Of a stretch of 64,000 nucleotides of DNA, positions 30,160 through 39,188 are shown one piece after another. The notes under the pieces were generated by a model that was not told where the DNA came from, searched no databases, and saw nothing but the letters and a program-made list of their open reading frames with translations. Source of the DNA: Fodinibacter sp963695175 (GTDB taxonomy: Bacteria > Actinomycetota > Actinomycetes > Actinomycetales > Dermatophilaceae); NCBI GenBank assembly GCA_963695175.1, contig CAVOGG010000006.1:77685-141684 (forward strand). The letters run 5' to 3'. The number at the start of each line of letters is the position of its first letter. Within the stretch, counting starts at the first letter, position 1. A program made the position numbers and the translations under genes.

Positions 30160-31158
30160 TCAGCGGGTGTTGTTCTTGGTGAACGGGAGGATGACGTCGA
30201 TGTTGGAGCTGTCGACGAAGGAGGGCCCGGTGAGCACCGGCCCGCCACCGCCCATGTCGTTGCCGTTCTTCTTGTTCAGGTAGAGCGAGTTCACGGCGAG
30301 GTAGCCCTGCACGTAGGGCTGCTGGTCGATCGAGAACTGGATCTTGCCGTCCTTGATCGCCTGGGCCGCCTCGGCGTTGAGGTCGAAGGTGACGAGCTTG
30401 GCCTTGCTGCTGGCCTGGTCCATCGCCTTGAGGGCGTCGAGGGCGATCGGCGCGCCGAGGGTGACGATGTAGTCGATCGACGGGTCGGCCGAGAGCTTGG
30501 CCTGCAGGGCCGAGACGACGGAGGAGTCGTCGGCGCCGTTGACCTGGATGTTCTCGGTACCGGAGACCTTGCTCTTGACACCGGCGCAGCGGGCCTCGAG
30601 GGCGACCGAGCCGGCAGCCTGGATGACGCACAGGGGGTGCTTGGCACCATCGGCACCGATGCGCTCACCGGCCGTGGCACCGGCCAGGTTCTCGTCGGAG
30701 CCGAAGTACATCAGGGCACCGGTGTCCTTGTACTGGTCGATGCCCGAGTTGAAGGCCACCGTGGGAATCTTCGCGGCGATGGCCGACTGGACTGCCCCCT
30801 TGAGCGCGTCGGGTGTGGCCAGGGTCGTGGCGATGCCGTCGACCTTGGAGTCGACGGCGTTCTGGATCAGGGTGGCCTGCTTGGCCGGGTCGGGGTCGTT
30901 GCTGTACTTCAGCGTGGACCCGGTGTCCTTGGCCGCCTGCTGCGCGCCGGCCTTGATCTTGTCCCAGAAGGTGTCACCGGGGGTCTCGTGGGTGACCATG
31001 GCGAAGGTGTAGCCCGAGTCGCCACCACCACCCGCTGCGCCACCCGCCGAGTCGTCGGTCTTCGGGGCGCCACCACCGCTGCAGGCAGCGAGGGTGACGG
31101 CTGCCGTGAGGGCGATGGCCGTGGTGGCCGTTGCCTTGCGGAATCGGCTCTGATTCAT
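30160..31158 (-). CDS. Sugar ABC transporter substrate-binding lipoprotein
   Basis: 332 residues. It has a lipoprotein signal peptide with lipobox LAAC (Cys26), a Gly/Ser/Asp-rich linker, then a periplasmic-binding-protein type 1 fold (YTFAMVTHETPGDTFWDKIK, DGIATTLATPDALKG, PTVAFNSGIDQYKD, GYLAVNSLYLNKKNG). This PBP class binds pentoses, inositols and similar rings. It is the first gene of the importer operon; the promoter at 31383-31411 carries an IolR-type site upstream of its -35 box. Inositol as ligand is inference. Confidence 0.9.
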   Translation of the reverse strand: MNQSRFRKATATTAIALTAAVTLAACSGGGAPKTDDSAGGAAGGGGDSGYTFAMVTHETPGDTFWDKIKAGAQQAAKDTGSTLKYSNDPDPAKQATLIQNAVDSKVDGIATTLATPDALKGAVQSAIAAKIPTVAFNSGIDQYKDTGALMYFGSDENLAGATAGERIGADGAKHPLCVIQAAGSVALEARCAGVKSKVSGTENIQVNGADDSSVVSALQAKLSADPSIDYIVTLGAPIALDALKAMDQASSKAKLVTFDLNAEAAQAIKDGKIQFSIDQQPYVQGYLAVNSLYLNKKNGNDMGGGGPVLTGPSFVDSSNIDVILPFTKNNTR

Positions 31159-31382
31159 GGGGACGGTGTCCTTTCGGGGCTGCTGCCCGCGGCTCTGCGG
31201 GTCAGTGGTGCCGCGCCGGCGCATCCGTGGGGAGGCATCGGTGGTTCTGCGCCGGGTGGCGACTGCGGCGGTCGGTCTGCCGCTTCAGGGGCCAGGGGAG
31301 AAAGGGTGAAGTCCCCATGACGTTCGGGCCGGGACCGGGTGCTGCTGTTCTGTTGGGAGGAGCAGGTCGGCTCCCGGACTCA

Positions 31383-31426
31383 ATTCCAGCGCGTTCGGCG
31401 CGTGCTGTCAAGCATTTGTCCTAACA
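31383..31426 (-). promoter_or_regulatory. Promoter and IolR-type operator of the ABC importer operon
   Basis: On the minus strand the order is TGTTAGGACA (31426-31417), AATGC, TTGACA (31411-31406), 17 bases, TGGAAT (31388-31383). The operator lies five bases upstream of the -35. It falls in the 321-base gap between the binding-protein gene and iolD. The rest of the gap (31159-31382) shows no gene and no clear structure. Confidence 0.7.
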
Positions 31427-31479
31427 TTCCGTCAATTGAAGCAGCGACGTCGGCGACCGACCGGTCAGCGGCCGGCCCG

Positions 31480-33391
31480 TCAGAGATAGGCCCGCTGCGC
31501 GCGCTGGTTCTCGAGGTGCTCGGCGAACGCCTGCTGGGTGGACTCCAGGGCAGACACCTGCGACACCGGGACGTCCCACCAGGCCGACCCCGGGGGGTTC
31601 GGGACCGAGCAGGTCGGTCTCGATGTAGAGGACAGTGGTGCGCTCGGATTCGGCTGCCACGACGTAGTTCTCGCGGAACTCGGCCATCGAGCCGCAGCGC
31701 AGCACGTCGGCTCCCCAGGATGCGGCGTTGGCAGCGAGGTCAAAGGGCACCTCCTCCCCGTCGAGGCGGCCGGTCGAGGACCGGCGCATGCGGTACTTCG
31801 TACCAAACCGCTGGGAGCCCCGCGACTCGGAGAGCGCCCCGATCGACGCGAACCCATGGTTCTGGAGCAGCACGATGATCACCTTGACGCCCTCGGAGAC
31901 GATCGTCGCGATCTCCATGGGCAGCATCTGGTAGGTGCCGTCGCCGACGATGGCCACGACCTGCTGCTCGTCGCCCACGGCCAGCTTCACGCCGAGGGAC
32001 GCCGGGATCTCGTAGCCCATGCACGAGAAGGCGTACTCGACGTGGTACTGCTCGGGCGTGGAGGCCCGCCAGAGGCACTGCAGGTCACCCGGCATCGATC
32101 CGGCGGCGTTGATGACGACGTCCTTCGGGCCCATCAGCTCGTTCAGCGCCCCGAACACCTCGGTCTGCGCCGGGAGCGGCGTGTGGTCGCGGTGATAGCA
32201 CTCGTCGACGACCTGCTGCCAGGCGGCGTCGAGGTCGACGGCCTCCTGCCGGTAGGCGTCGTCGACCTGCCAGCCCTCGAGCCCCGCGGCGAGCGCGTGC
32301 AGCGCCTCGCGGGCGTCGGCGACCAGCATGGTGGCACCGTGCTTGGCGGCGTCGAAGCCGAGCACGTTGACGTTGACGAAGCGGACGTCCTCGTTCGCGA
32401 AGATCGTGTGGCTCGCGGTGGTGAAGTCGGAGTAGCGGGTGCCGATGCCGATGACGACGTCGGCCTCACGCGCCAGCGCATTGGCGGCCGACGAACCGGT
32501 CGACCCCACGCCACCGACGGCAGAGGGATGGTCCCAGTTGATCGCACCCTTGCCGGCATGGGTGTCGGACACCGGGATCCCCGTGGCAGTGGCGAAGGCT
32601 CGCAGCTCCTCGGACGCCTCGGCATACACGACCCCACCGCCCGCCACGACGAGCGGCCGCTTCGCCGAGCGGATGACGGCGAGCGCGCGATCGAGCGCGG
32701 CCGGCTCGGGCACCGGCCGGCCGATGTGCCACACCCGCTTCGCGAAGAACGCCAGCGGCCAGTCGTGTGCCTCGGCCTGCACGTCCTGGGGGAGGCAGAC
32801 GGTGACGGCGCCGGTGTCAGCCGGGTCGGTGAGCACCCGCATCGCGTTCATCAGGGAGGGGATCAGCTGCTCGGGCCGGCTGATCCGGTCGAAGAAGCGC
32901 GACACCGGCCGGAACACGTCGTTGACGGTGACGTCGAGGGTGCCGGGGTCCTCGAGCTGCTGGAGCACGGGGTCAGGCACCCGGTTGGCGAACTGGTCGG
33001 ACGGCAGGAGCAGCACCGGGATGCGGTTGGTCGTCGCCAGCGCGGCGCCGGTCACCATGTTGGTGGCGCCGGGGCCGATCGACGTCGTCACGGCCATGAC
33101 CTGGCGGCGGTTACGGGCCCGGCTGAAGGCGGTGGCGGTGTGCACCGCGCCCTGCTCGTTGCGAGAGAGGTAGTACGGAAGGTCGCCGAGGACGTCCTGG
33201 CCCTCCGCCCCGTCCTCGCCCTGCACCTGCGCCTGCAGCAGGGCCTGGCCGACGCCGGCGACGTTGCCGTGCCCGAAGATGCCCAGGATGCCGGTCACGA
33301 GCCGCTGCTCGACCCCGTCGCGCTCGGAGTACTGGTTGGACAGGAACTTCACGAGTGCCTGGGCGGTGGTGAGCCGCACGGTCTGCGTCAT
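31480..33391 (-). CDS. iolD: Trihydroxycyclohexanedione hydrolase IolD (one frame break)
   Basis: A ThDP-dependent enzyme of ~636 residues that opens the ring of 3D-(3,5/4)-trihydroxycyclohexane-1,2-dione to 5-deoxyglucuronate. It starts MTQTVRLTTAQALVKFLSNQ. It has AVTTSIGPGATNMVTGAALA in the ThDP-pyrimidine domain and the ThDP/Mg motif GDGTYQMLPMEIATI...LLQNHGFASIGALS. The last ~45 residues (WWDVPVSQVSALESTQQAFA) are in another frame; the break is near 31605 in a CCCCGGGGGG run. It is the last gene of the minus-strand iolH-transaldolase-iolD operon. Confidence 0.93.
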
Positions 33392-33447
33392 GGCTGCGTC
33401 GGTCCTTCGTCGTCGTCGTCGATGGCCGGGCGGTGGACCCGGGAAGC

Positions 33448-34512
33448 TCAGGGTGCGGGGACGATCACGTCGCGCACGATCCGGTCGAGCGCCTCGTCGG
33501 CCTCGAGGAACTGGCGCAGCGTGGTGCGGGTGGCGCCGAAGTCGTCGAACTCGGCGGGCGTCATCCCGTCGACCTCGTAGGCGCGCACGAAGTCGGGGAT
33601 GGTCAGGAGGGCGTCGATGATGTCGGGGTCGACCGGCTCGTCGATGCGCGACACCGGCTCGTGCCCGCTGGCCTGGAACTTCTCCTGCCACCCGAACGGC
33701 GGTGAGAGCACGATGTCGCCGCCGACCAGCTCGGTCCACTGCAGCTGGTTGCGGTAGGCCGCGGCGAGGAGCCGGGCCTGGAAGCCGCGCTCGAGGAAGA
33801 CCTCGTAGGCCTTCTTGAACGCCGCCACCCCGGCCCACTCGAGGTACTCGGGGTCGATGTCGATGCCGTCGCGCGCGACGACGGTCTTCATCCAGTCGTC
33901 GAGGCGGCCGACCATGATCGTCACGACCGGGCCCATCGACGCGGTCTCCTTGTTCTCGGCCTTGCGGCGCGCGATGCCGCGCTCGATCGCGGCACCGGCC
34001 TCGACGGCCTGTGGCACGGTGAACGAGACGGTGACGTTGATGCTGACCCCGCGGTAGGTGGCCTCCTCGATGGCCTCGATGCCGACCTTGGTCGCCGGGA
34101 TCTTCACGATGATGTTCGGGGCGAGCGAGGCGAAGTACTCCGCCTGGTCGGCCAGGGCCGTGGCGTCCCGATGCAGGCGCGGGTCGGTCTGCATCGACAG
34201 CCGGCCGTTGCGGCCGTTGTGCTCGTCGAACGCCGGCTCGAGGTACTTCGCGGCCTCGACCGAGACCTCCTCGACGACCTGCCAGCCGATCTGCGACTCG
34301 GTGGCGGTCGGCCGGTCGGCGGCGATCTCGGCGATGCGGGCCTGCCAGCGGGGCAGGTCGGAACGGATCGCGGCCAGGGCGATCACCGGGTTGCAGGTGG
34401 CGCCCACGGCTCCCCACCCGATGGCGGTGGACAGCTCGGACAGCGTCGAGGAGTCGTTCCACAACGCCGTCGGGGTGGTCTCGGTCATGGTGAGCAGGGG
34501 TGACGTGGTCAC
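33448..34512 (-). CDS. Transaldolase-family protein of the inositol operon
   Basis: 354 residues. The TAL/FSA barrel is recognised by GAVGATCNPVIALAAI, the putative Schiff-base lysine in NIIVKIPATKVG and the following GVSINVTVSFTVPQAVEAG. The start GTG overlaps the iolH stop (GTGA), showing tight coupling. A transaldolase-like enzyme is not part of the textbook Bacillus inositol pathway. It may cleave or transfer an inositol-derived sugar phosphate, or recycle triose phosphate and malonate semialdehyde; this is open. It is unlikely to be the housekeeping transaldolase because of its place in the operon. Confidence 0.85.
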   Translation of the reverse strand: MTTSPLLTMTETTPTALWNDSSTLSELSTAIGWGAVGATCNPVIALAAIRSDLPRWQARIAEIAADRPTATESQIGWQVVEEVSVEAAKYLEPAFDEHNGRNGRLSMQTDPRLHRDATALADQAEYFASLAPNIIVKIPATKVGIEAIEEATYRGVSINVTVSFTVPQAVEAGAAIERGIARRKAENKETASMGPVVTIMVGRLDDWMKTVVARDGIDIDPEYLEWAGVAAFKKAYEVFLERGFQARLLAAAYRNQLQWTELVGGDIVLSPPFGWQEKFQASGHEPVSRIDEPVDPDIIDALLTIPDFVRAYEVDGMTPAEFDDFGATRTTLRQFLEADEALDRIVRDVIVPAP

Positions 34513-35397
34513 GGGGTTCCTCCGGCGGTGTGGGCGGCGACGCGCTCGCGCATCGTGGTGAGCTGGTAGCGGGCCATGGCGTCGGCGTTCTCGTCCTCCG
34601 CGAACACCGAGTTGCACATGACCGTGTCGGGGTTGTCGTAGAAGCCGATCTCGGCCAGTCCCCCGAAGAAGTCGTCCCAGTCGACGTCGCCGGCACCGAT
34701 CCGCAGGTGCTGGTGGACGCGGGCGGTGTTGCCCGGCGGGTTCGAGATGTAGCGCAGGCCGTGTGACGCGTGGTGGTCCATCGTGTCGGCGACGTGCACC
34801 AGGCGGATGAGGTCGTGGCCCGCGCGGATCACCTCGCGCATCGGGTGACCCATGTGGAAGCTGTGGCAGGCGACGAAGACCATGCCGACGTTCGCGCTGT
34901 TCAGCCCCCGGATGACGCGGATCGCCTCGAGGCCGTCCTCGGCGAAGTCGTCGGGGTGCGGGTCGATGAGCAGGTCGATGCCCTCGCGCTCGATGATCGG
35001 CAGCAGCTCCTCCATCGAGCGGTAGAACGCCGCCTCCGACTCCTCGGCCCGCTCGGGGCGGCCGGAGAACTCGGTGCCGATGACCTTGACGTCGAGGTCG
35101 ACGGCGAGCTGGATGATCCGCTTCCAGTTGCGCACGGCGGCCTCGCGGGCCCACTCGTCGGGGCCGCTCCAGCGCTGCACGGGCAGCAGCGAGGCGATAC
35201 CGACCCCGGCATCGCGCGCACGCCTTCTTCAGCGAGCGCACCAGGGCGTCGTCGGCCTTGGGGTGCCGGAAGAAGGGGATGAAGTCCGCATGCGGGGTGA
35301 GCTGGAGGTACTCGTACCCCAGGTCGGCGATCACGCCGGGGAAGTCGAGCAGCGCGTGGTCGTGGTGGAAGGGTGTGGGGTCCTGCGCGATCTTCAC
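34509..35397 (-). CDS. iolH: IolH-like sugar phosphate isomerase/epimerase (one frame break)
   Basis: A ~296-residue TIM barrel opening MKIAQDPTPFHHDHALLDF (GTG at 35397). It has RWSGPDEWAREAAVRNWKRI and YRSMEELLPIIEREGIDLLI, sequences that resemble Bacillus IolH as I recall it, and DPHPDDFAE and HVADTMDHHASHG that supply metal ligands. The role of IolH is not settled even in model organisms. A frame change lies near 35218. It is the first gene of the minus-strand operon iolH-transaldolase-iolD, 54 bases downstream of an IolR-type operator. Confidence 0.8.
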
Positions 35398-35450
35398 TGG
35401 TCGCGTCCTCCTTCGACCCGTGCGTGACGGGCAGCGGCTGAATGCTTGAA

Positions 35451-35460
35451 TGTTAGGACA
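35451..35460. promoter_or_regulatory. IolR-type operator upstream of iolH
   Basis: TGTTAGGACA inside AATGTTAGGACATT, a near-perfect inverted repeat. It lies between iolR (35511) and iolH (35397), so it can control the iolH operon. Confidence 0.7.
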
Positions 35461-35510
35461 TTAGCACTCAGCACCCCGGGGGATGCAAGAGGACGGCGGG
35501 CGTTGTTCGC

Positions 35511-36248
35511 TCAGCGGTCGTGCACGGTGACGTCGAAGGCGTACTGGTCGTAGCGGTAGCAGTGGTCGCCGTACTCGACGGCCGAGCCGTTCGCGGCATA
35601 CGCCTTGCGGGTCATCGTGAGCAGCGGGTCGCCGGCGGCGAGACCCAGCAGCTTGCGCTCGCGCGTAGCGGGCCGGCGGGCGCCGATGGTCTGGTGCGCG
35701 ATGACCGGCCGCACCCCCCGGGTGCGCAGGATGGCGTAGAGGCTCGCGTTCTCGAGGTCGGCGGCGGTGAGGTCGGCGAACTGCGGTGGCAGCCAGTTGT
35801 GCATCAGGGCGGTCGGCGTGCCGTCGACGCTGCGCAGCCGCTCGACCGAGACGAGGTGCGAGTCGGCGGGGACACCGAGTGCCTCGGCCGCCACGGGGTT
35901 CACGTCGTCGGTGCTGAACGAGATGACCTCGGTGAGCGGCTGCTGGCCGCGGCGCACCATGTCGTCGTAGAGGCTGGTGAGCTCGTCGCGGCGGTGGATG
36001 ACCTGGCTGGCGACGGTGGTGCCGACGCCCCGGCGGCGCACGAGCAGGCCGCGGTTCACGAGCTCGGCGATGGCCCGCCGCACGGTGGGGCGAGAGAGGT
36101 CGAGGCGCTCGGCGAGGGCCAGCTCGTTCTCGAACGGGTCGCCCGGCTTGAGCCGGCCGTCCTCGATCGAGGCCGTCAGCTGCTCGGCGAGCTGGTGGTA
36201 GAGAGGCACGGGGCTGCTGCGGTCGATGGTCACCGGGATGACGTTCAC
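35511..36248 (-). CDS. iolR: GntR/HutC-family regulator, IolR candidate
   Basis: 245 residues. An N-terminal winged helix (PLYHQLAEQLTASIEDG, then LSRPTVRRAIAELVNRGLLVRRRGVGT, residues ~14-80) is followed by a UTRA ligand-binding domain (~95-240). It lies inside the iol cluster, between the iolH operon and the divergent iolC operon, with operator copies on both sides. The sites match, as I recall it, the consensus published for the GntR-type IolR of Corynebacterium glutamicum. It probably represses the locus until an inositol breakdown product binds. The start is GTG at 36248. Confidence 0.8.
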   Translation of the reverse strand: MNVIPVTIDRSSPVPLYHQLAEQLTASIEDGRLKPGDPFENELALAERLDLSRPTVRRAIAELVNRGLLVRRRGVGTTVASQVIHRRDELTSLYDDMVRRGQQPLTEVISFSTDDVNPVAAEALGVPADSHLVSVERLRSVDGTPTALMHNWLPPQFADLTAADLENASLYAILRTRGVRPVIAHQTIGARRPATRERKLLGLAAGDPLLTMTRKAYAANGSAVEYGDHCYRYDQYAFDVTVHDR

Positions 36249-36295
36249 GCCCCGCAGTCTAGGTGGTGAGACGTCATGGAGTGCGAAACCTCAAA

Positions 36296-36315
36296 TGTCC
36301 TAACAAATGTTGACA
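36296..36315 (+). promoter_or_regulatory. IolR-type operator and -35 box of the iolC operon
   Basis: TGTCCTAACA (36296-36305), four bases, then TTGACA (36310-36315). This is the same order and nearly the same spacing as at the importer promoter and the 46.4 kb promoter. It lies in the divergent iolR-iolC gap, so it may also control iolR. No good -10 box was found. Confidence 0.7.
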
Positions 36316-36377
36316 GCACCCTGACGGGTGGGGCAGCCTTGCTCCATCGCCCAGACACCACGACCCAGGAGAATGCC

Positions 36378-37343
36378 GTGCCCCAGCCGCTGACGCGCTC
36401 GTTCGACGTGCTGGCCATCGGCCGGGTGGGGGTCGACCTCTACCCGATGCAGACCGGCAAGTCGCTCGAGGACGTCACGACCTTCGGCAAGTTCCTCGGC
36501 GGCAGCGCCGGGAACGTGGCCGTGGCGGTCGCCCGGCTCGGGCACAGCTCGGCCCTGATCAGCCGCGCCGGCAACGACCCCTTCGGCCGATACGTGAGCC
36601 GCACCCTCGCCGACCTCGGCGTCGACCCGACCTACGTGACCACCGACCCGTCGTTGCCCACGCCGGTCACCTTCTGCGAGATCTTCCCGCCCGACCACTT
36701 CCCGCTCTACTTCTACCGCTACCCCCAGGCGCCCGACCTGCGGGTGGCGCCCGAGGAGATCCCGCCGGTGGCCGTGCGCGAGAGCCGGCTGTTCTGGACG
36801 ACCCTCACCGGGCTGTCGGCCGAGCCCAGCCGCACGGCGCATGCGACCGCGTGGGAGCTGCGGGGCCGCCGCCCGCACACCGTCATCGACCTCGACTACC
36901 GCCCACAGTTCTGGCGGGCCGAGTCCGAGGCCACCCGTGCCGCCCGTGCCGCCATCGACGCCAGCACGGTCGCCATCGGCAACGCGGAGGAGTGCCGCGT
37001 CGCCGTCGGCACCGAGAACCCCGAGGACGCCGCGAAGGCGCTGCTCGACCGCGGCGTCGACCTGGCCGTCGTGAAGCAGGGGCCCAAGGGCGTGCTGGCC
37101 GTGTCGGCCTCCGGCGAGCGCGTCGTCGTGCCACCGGTGCCGGTGCAGGTCGCCAATGGCCTCGGAGCGGGCGACGCCTTCGGTGGCGCGCTGTGCCATG
37201 GCCTGCTGGAGGGCTGGGACCTCGAGCGCGCCCTCCGCTTCGCCAACACCGCGGGCGCCATCGTCGCCTCACGGCTGGAGTGCTCGACGGCGATGCCGGA
37301 GGAGCACGAGGTGCTCGAGCTGATGCAGGGGAGCAGCGCATGA
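36378..37343 (+). CDS. iolC: 5-dehydro-2-deoxygluconokinase IolC
   Basis: 321 residues, PfkB/ribokinase fold. The N-terminus FDVLAIGRVGVDLYPMQTG and FLGGSAGNVAVAVARLG are typical of IolC. The ATP/catalytic motif is ANGLGAGDAFGGAL with the base Asp. It phosphorylates 2-deoxy-5-keto-gluconate from the IolB step. The GTG at 36378 has AGGAG upstream. The stop overlaps the next gene (ATGA). Confidence 0.93.
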   Translation: MPQPLTRSFDVLAIGRVGVDLYPMQTGKSLEDVTTFGKFLGGSAGNVAVAVARLGHSSALISRAGNDPFGRYVSRTLADLGVDPTYVTTDPSLPTPVTFCEIFPPDHFPLYFYRYPQAPDLRVAPEEIPPVAVRESRLFWTTLTGLSAEPSRTAHATAWELRGRRPHTVIDLDYRPQFWRAESEATRAARAAIDASTVAIGNAEECRVAVGTENPEDAAKALLDRGVDLAVVKQGPKGVLAVSASGERVVVPPVPVQVANGLGAGDAFGGALCHGLLEGWDLERALRFANTAGAIVASRLECSTAMPEEHEVLELMQGSSA

Positions 37344-38230
37344 CGACGATCGACGCCGCCAAGCTCACCCGACGTCGCCTCATCGAGCCGGGTGCCGTGC
37401 CCGCCGCTTGGGCGGCCCGGCGCCGCCGCACCTCGCTGAGCGACGACGGGCGGCTCCTACTCATCGCGGCCGACCACCCGGCCCGCGGAGCGCTCGCCGT
37501 CCGCGACGATGCCCGCGCCATGGCCTCGCGCCCCGATCTGCTCGAGCGGCTGGCGACAGCCCTGCAGCGCCCGGGGGTCGACGGCGTGCTCGGCACGCCC
37601 GACGTGCTCGAGGACCTCCTGCTCTCCGGCCTGCTCGACGACAAGGTCGTGATCGGCTCGATGAACCGTGGGGGCCTGCAGGGAGCCGTCTTCGAGCTCG
37701 ACGACCGGTTCACCGCGTTCGACGCCGACACCATCGCGGCCAACGGCCTCGACGGCGGCAAGATGCTCACCCGCATCGCGCTCGACGAGCCGGGCACGGC
37801 TCCCACCCTGGAGGCCAGCGGTGCTGCCGTCAGCGCCCTTGCGCGGCACGGCCTGATGGCCATGGTCGAGCCGTTCATGACCGTGCGTAGGTCACCGAAC
37901 CGCGTCGAGAACCTCCTCGACCCCGACTCGGTCATCGACTCGATCCACATCGCCGCAGGCCTCGGGGCCACCAGTGCCCGCACCTGGCTGAAGCTGCCGG
38001 TCGTCGACGAGATGCACCGGGTGCTCGACGCCACGACGCTGCCCTGCCTGCTGCTCGGCGGCGACCCCAAGGGCGACCCGGCCGACACGTACGCCGAGTG
38101 GGGGCGGGCCCTGACCCACTCCTCGGCCGCCGGGCTGGTCGTCGGACGAGCCCTGCTCTTCCCGCCCGATGGTGACGTGGCGACCGCCGTCGATGCCGCC
38201 GTCGACCTCGTCCACGGGGGTTCTCGATGA
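37340..38230 (+). CDS. Cgl0159-type (beta/alpha)8 aldolase-like protein
   Basis: 296 residues. LLLIAADHPARGAL at the start and LKLPVVDEMHRVLDATTLPCLLLGGDP later are strands of a class I aldolase-like barrel; the Lys in TWLKLPVV is a candidate Schiff-base residue. The family occurs between iolC and iolB in actinobacterial inositol clusters (Cgl0159 in C. glutamicum). It is well placed to split 2-deoxy-5-keto-gluconate 6-phosphate into dihydroxyacetone phosphate and malonate semialdehyde, the IolJ step, for which no other gene is seen. Start and stop overlap both neighbours by 4 bases (ATGA). Confidence 0.78.
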   Translation: MTTIDAAKLTRRRLIEPGAVPAAWAARRRRTSLSDDGRLLLIAADHPARGALAVRDDARAMASRPDLLERLATALQRPGVDGVLGTPDVLEDLLLSGLLDDKVVIGSMNRGGLQGAVFELDDRFTAFDADTIAANGLDGGKMLTRIALDEPGTAPTLEASGAAVSALARHGLMAMVEPFMTVRRSPNRVENLLDPDSVIDSIHIAAGLGATSARTWLKLPVVDEMHRVLDATTLPCLLLGGDPKGDPADTYAEWGRALTHSSAAGLVVGRALLFPPDGDVATAVDAAVDLVHGGSR

Positions 38231-39153
38231 GCCTGGGCCACGACAACCGCACCTGGTGCCACCCCGCCGGCGCGCTCGCCGCGGACGGGTGGGACTGCGT
38301 GGTCGACGGCTCCGCCCCGGGCTGGACCCACACCGGGCTGCGCACCGCCACCCTGGCCACCGGTCAGGAGCTGGCCCTCGACCTCGCGCACCACGAGGCC
38401 GTGGTGGTGCCACTCACCGGTGGGGTGGTCGTCGAGGTCATCGCCCCCGGGGTGACCGACACCTTCGAGCTCGCCGGTCGCGCCGGCGTCTTCGCCGGCC
38501 CCACCGACGTCGCCTACGCCCCGCCCGGCTCGACCCTGCGGGTCTCGGCCCCCGACGACCTGTCGGGCTCGGATGCCGTGCGCGTCGCGGTCTGCCTGGC
38601 CCGCACCGACGGTGGCACCGGCATCCCGGCTCGGCACCTGCCGGCCGCTGACGTGCCGGTCGAGCTGCGCGGCGCCGGCATCGCCTCGCGCCAGGTGCGC
38701 AACTTCGGCGTCCCGGGTGTGCTCGATGCGCACCGGGTCATCGCCTGCGAGGTCGTCACCCCGGCCGGCAACTGGAGCTCGTGGCCGCCGCACAAGCACG
38801 ACACCGATCGCCCCGGCATCGAGGCCGAGCTCGAGGAGATCTACTGGTTCGAGACGCAGCCGACCGACGACCGGGGCACGGATGCCGTCGGCTACCAGCG
38901 CGTCTACGGCACCTCCGAGCGCCCCATCGACGTGCTCGCCGAGGTGCGCACCGGTGACGTCGTGCTCGTGCCGCACGGCTGGCACGGCCCCGCCGTCGCT
39001 GCCCCGGACGCCGACCTCTACTACCTCAACGTCATGGCCGGGCCGGGTGCCGAGCGCGCCTGGCTGATCTGCGACGACCCCGCGCACGCCTGGGTGCGCG
39101 ACACCTGGCCCGACCTCCCGGTCGACCCCCGGCTGACCGCCACCGACTCCTGA
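38227..39153 (+). CDS. iolB: 5-deoxy-glucuronate isomerase IolB
   Basis: 308 residues, double cupin. Metal-binding residues are visible in SSWPPHKHDTD, ELEEIYWFE and VLVPHGWHGP. It converts 5-deoxyglucuronate from IolD to 2-deoxy-5-keto-gluconate, the substrate of IolC. It overlaps the aldolase-like gene by 4 bases. Length and motifs are normal for the family. Confidence 0.94.
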   Translation: MSLGHDNRTWCHPAGALAADGWDCVVDGSAPGWTHTGLRTATLATGQELALDLAHHEAVVVPLTGGVVVEVIAPGVTDTFELAGRAGVFAGPTDVAYAPPGSTLRVSAPDDLSGSDAVRVAVCLARTDGGTGIPARHLPAADVPVELRGAGIASRQVRNFGVPGVLDAHRVIACEVVTPAGNWSSWPPHKHDTDRPGIEAELEEIYWFETQPTDDRGTDAVGYQRVYGTSERPIDVLAEVRTGDVVLVPHGWHGPAVAAPDADLYYLNVMAGPGAERAWLICDDPAHAWVRDTWPDLPVDPRLTATDS

Positions 39154-39188
39154 GCCCGACTCCCGACTCCCGACCCGAAGGACACCCC

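Noticed and set aside
31421..34696. A 1091-residue protein spanning transaldolase and IolD
   Set aside because: Two genes in chance continuous frames; the IolD ATG at 33391 and the transaldolase stop are clear in their own frames.
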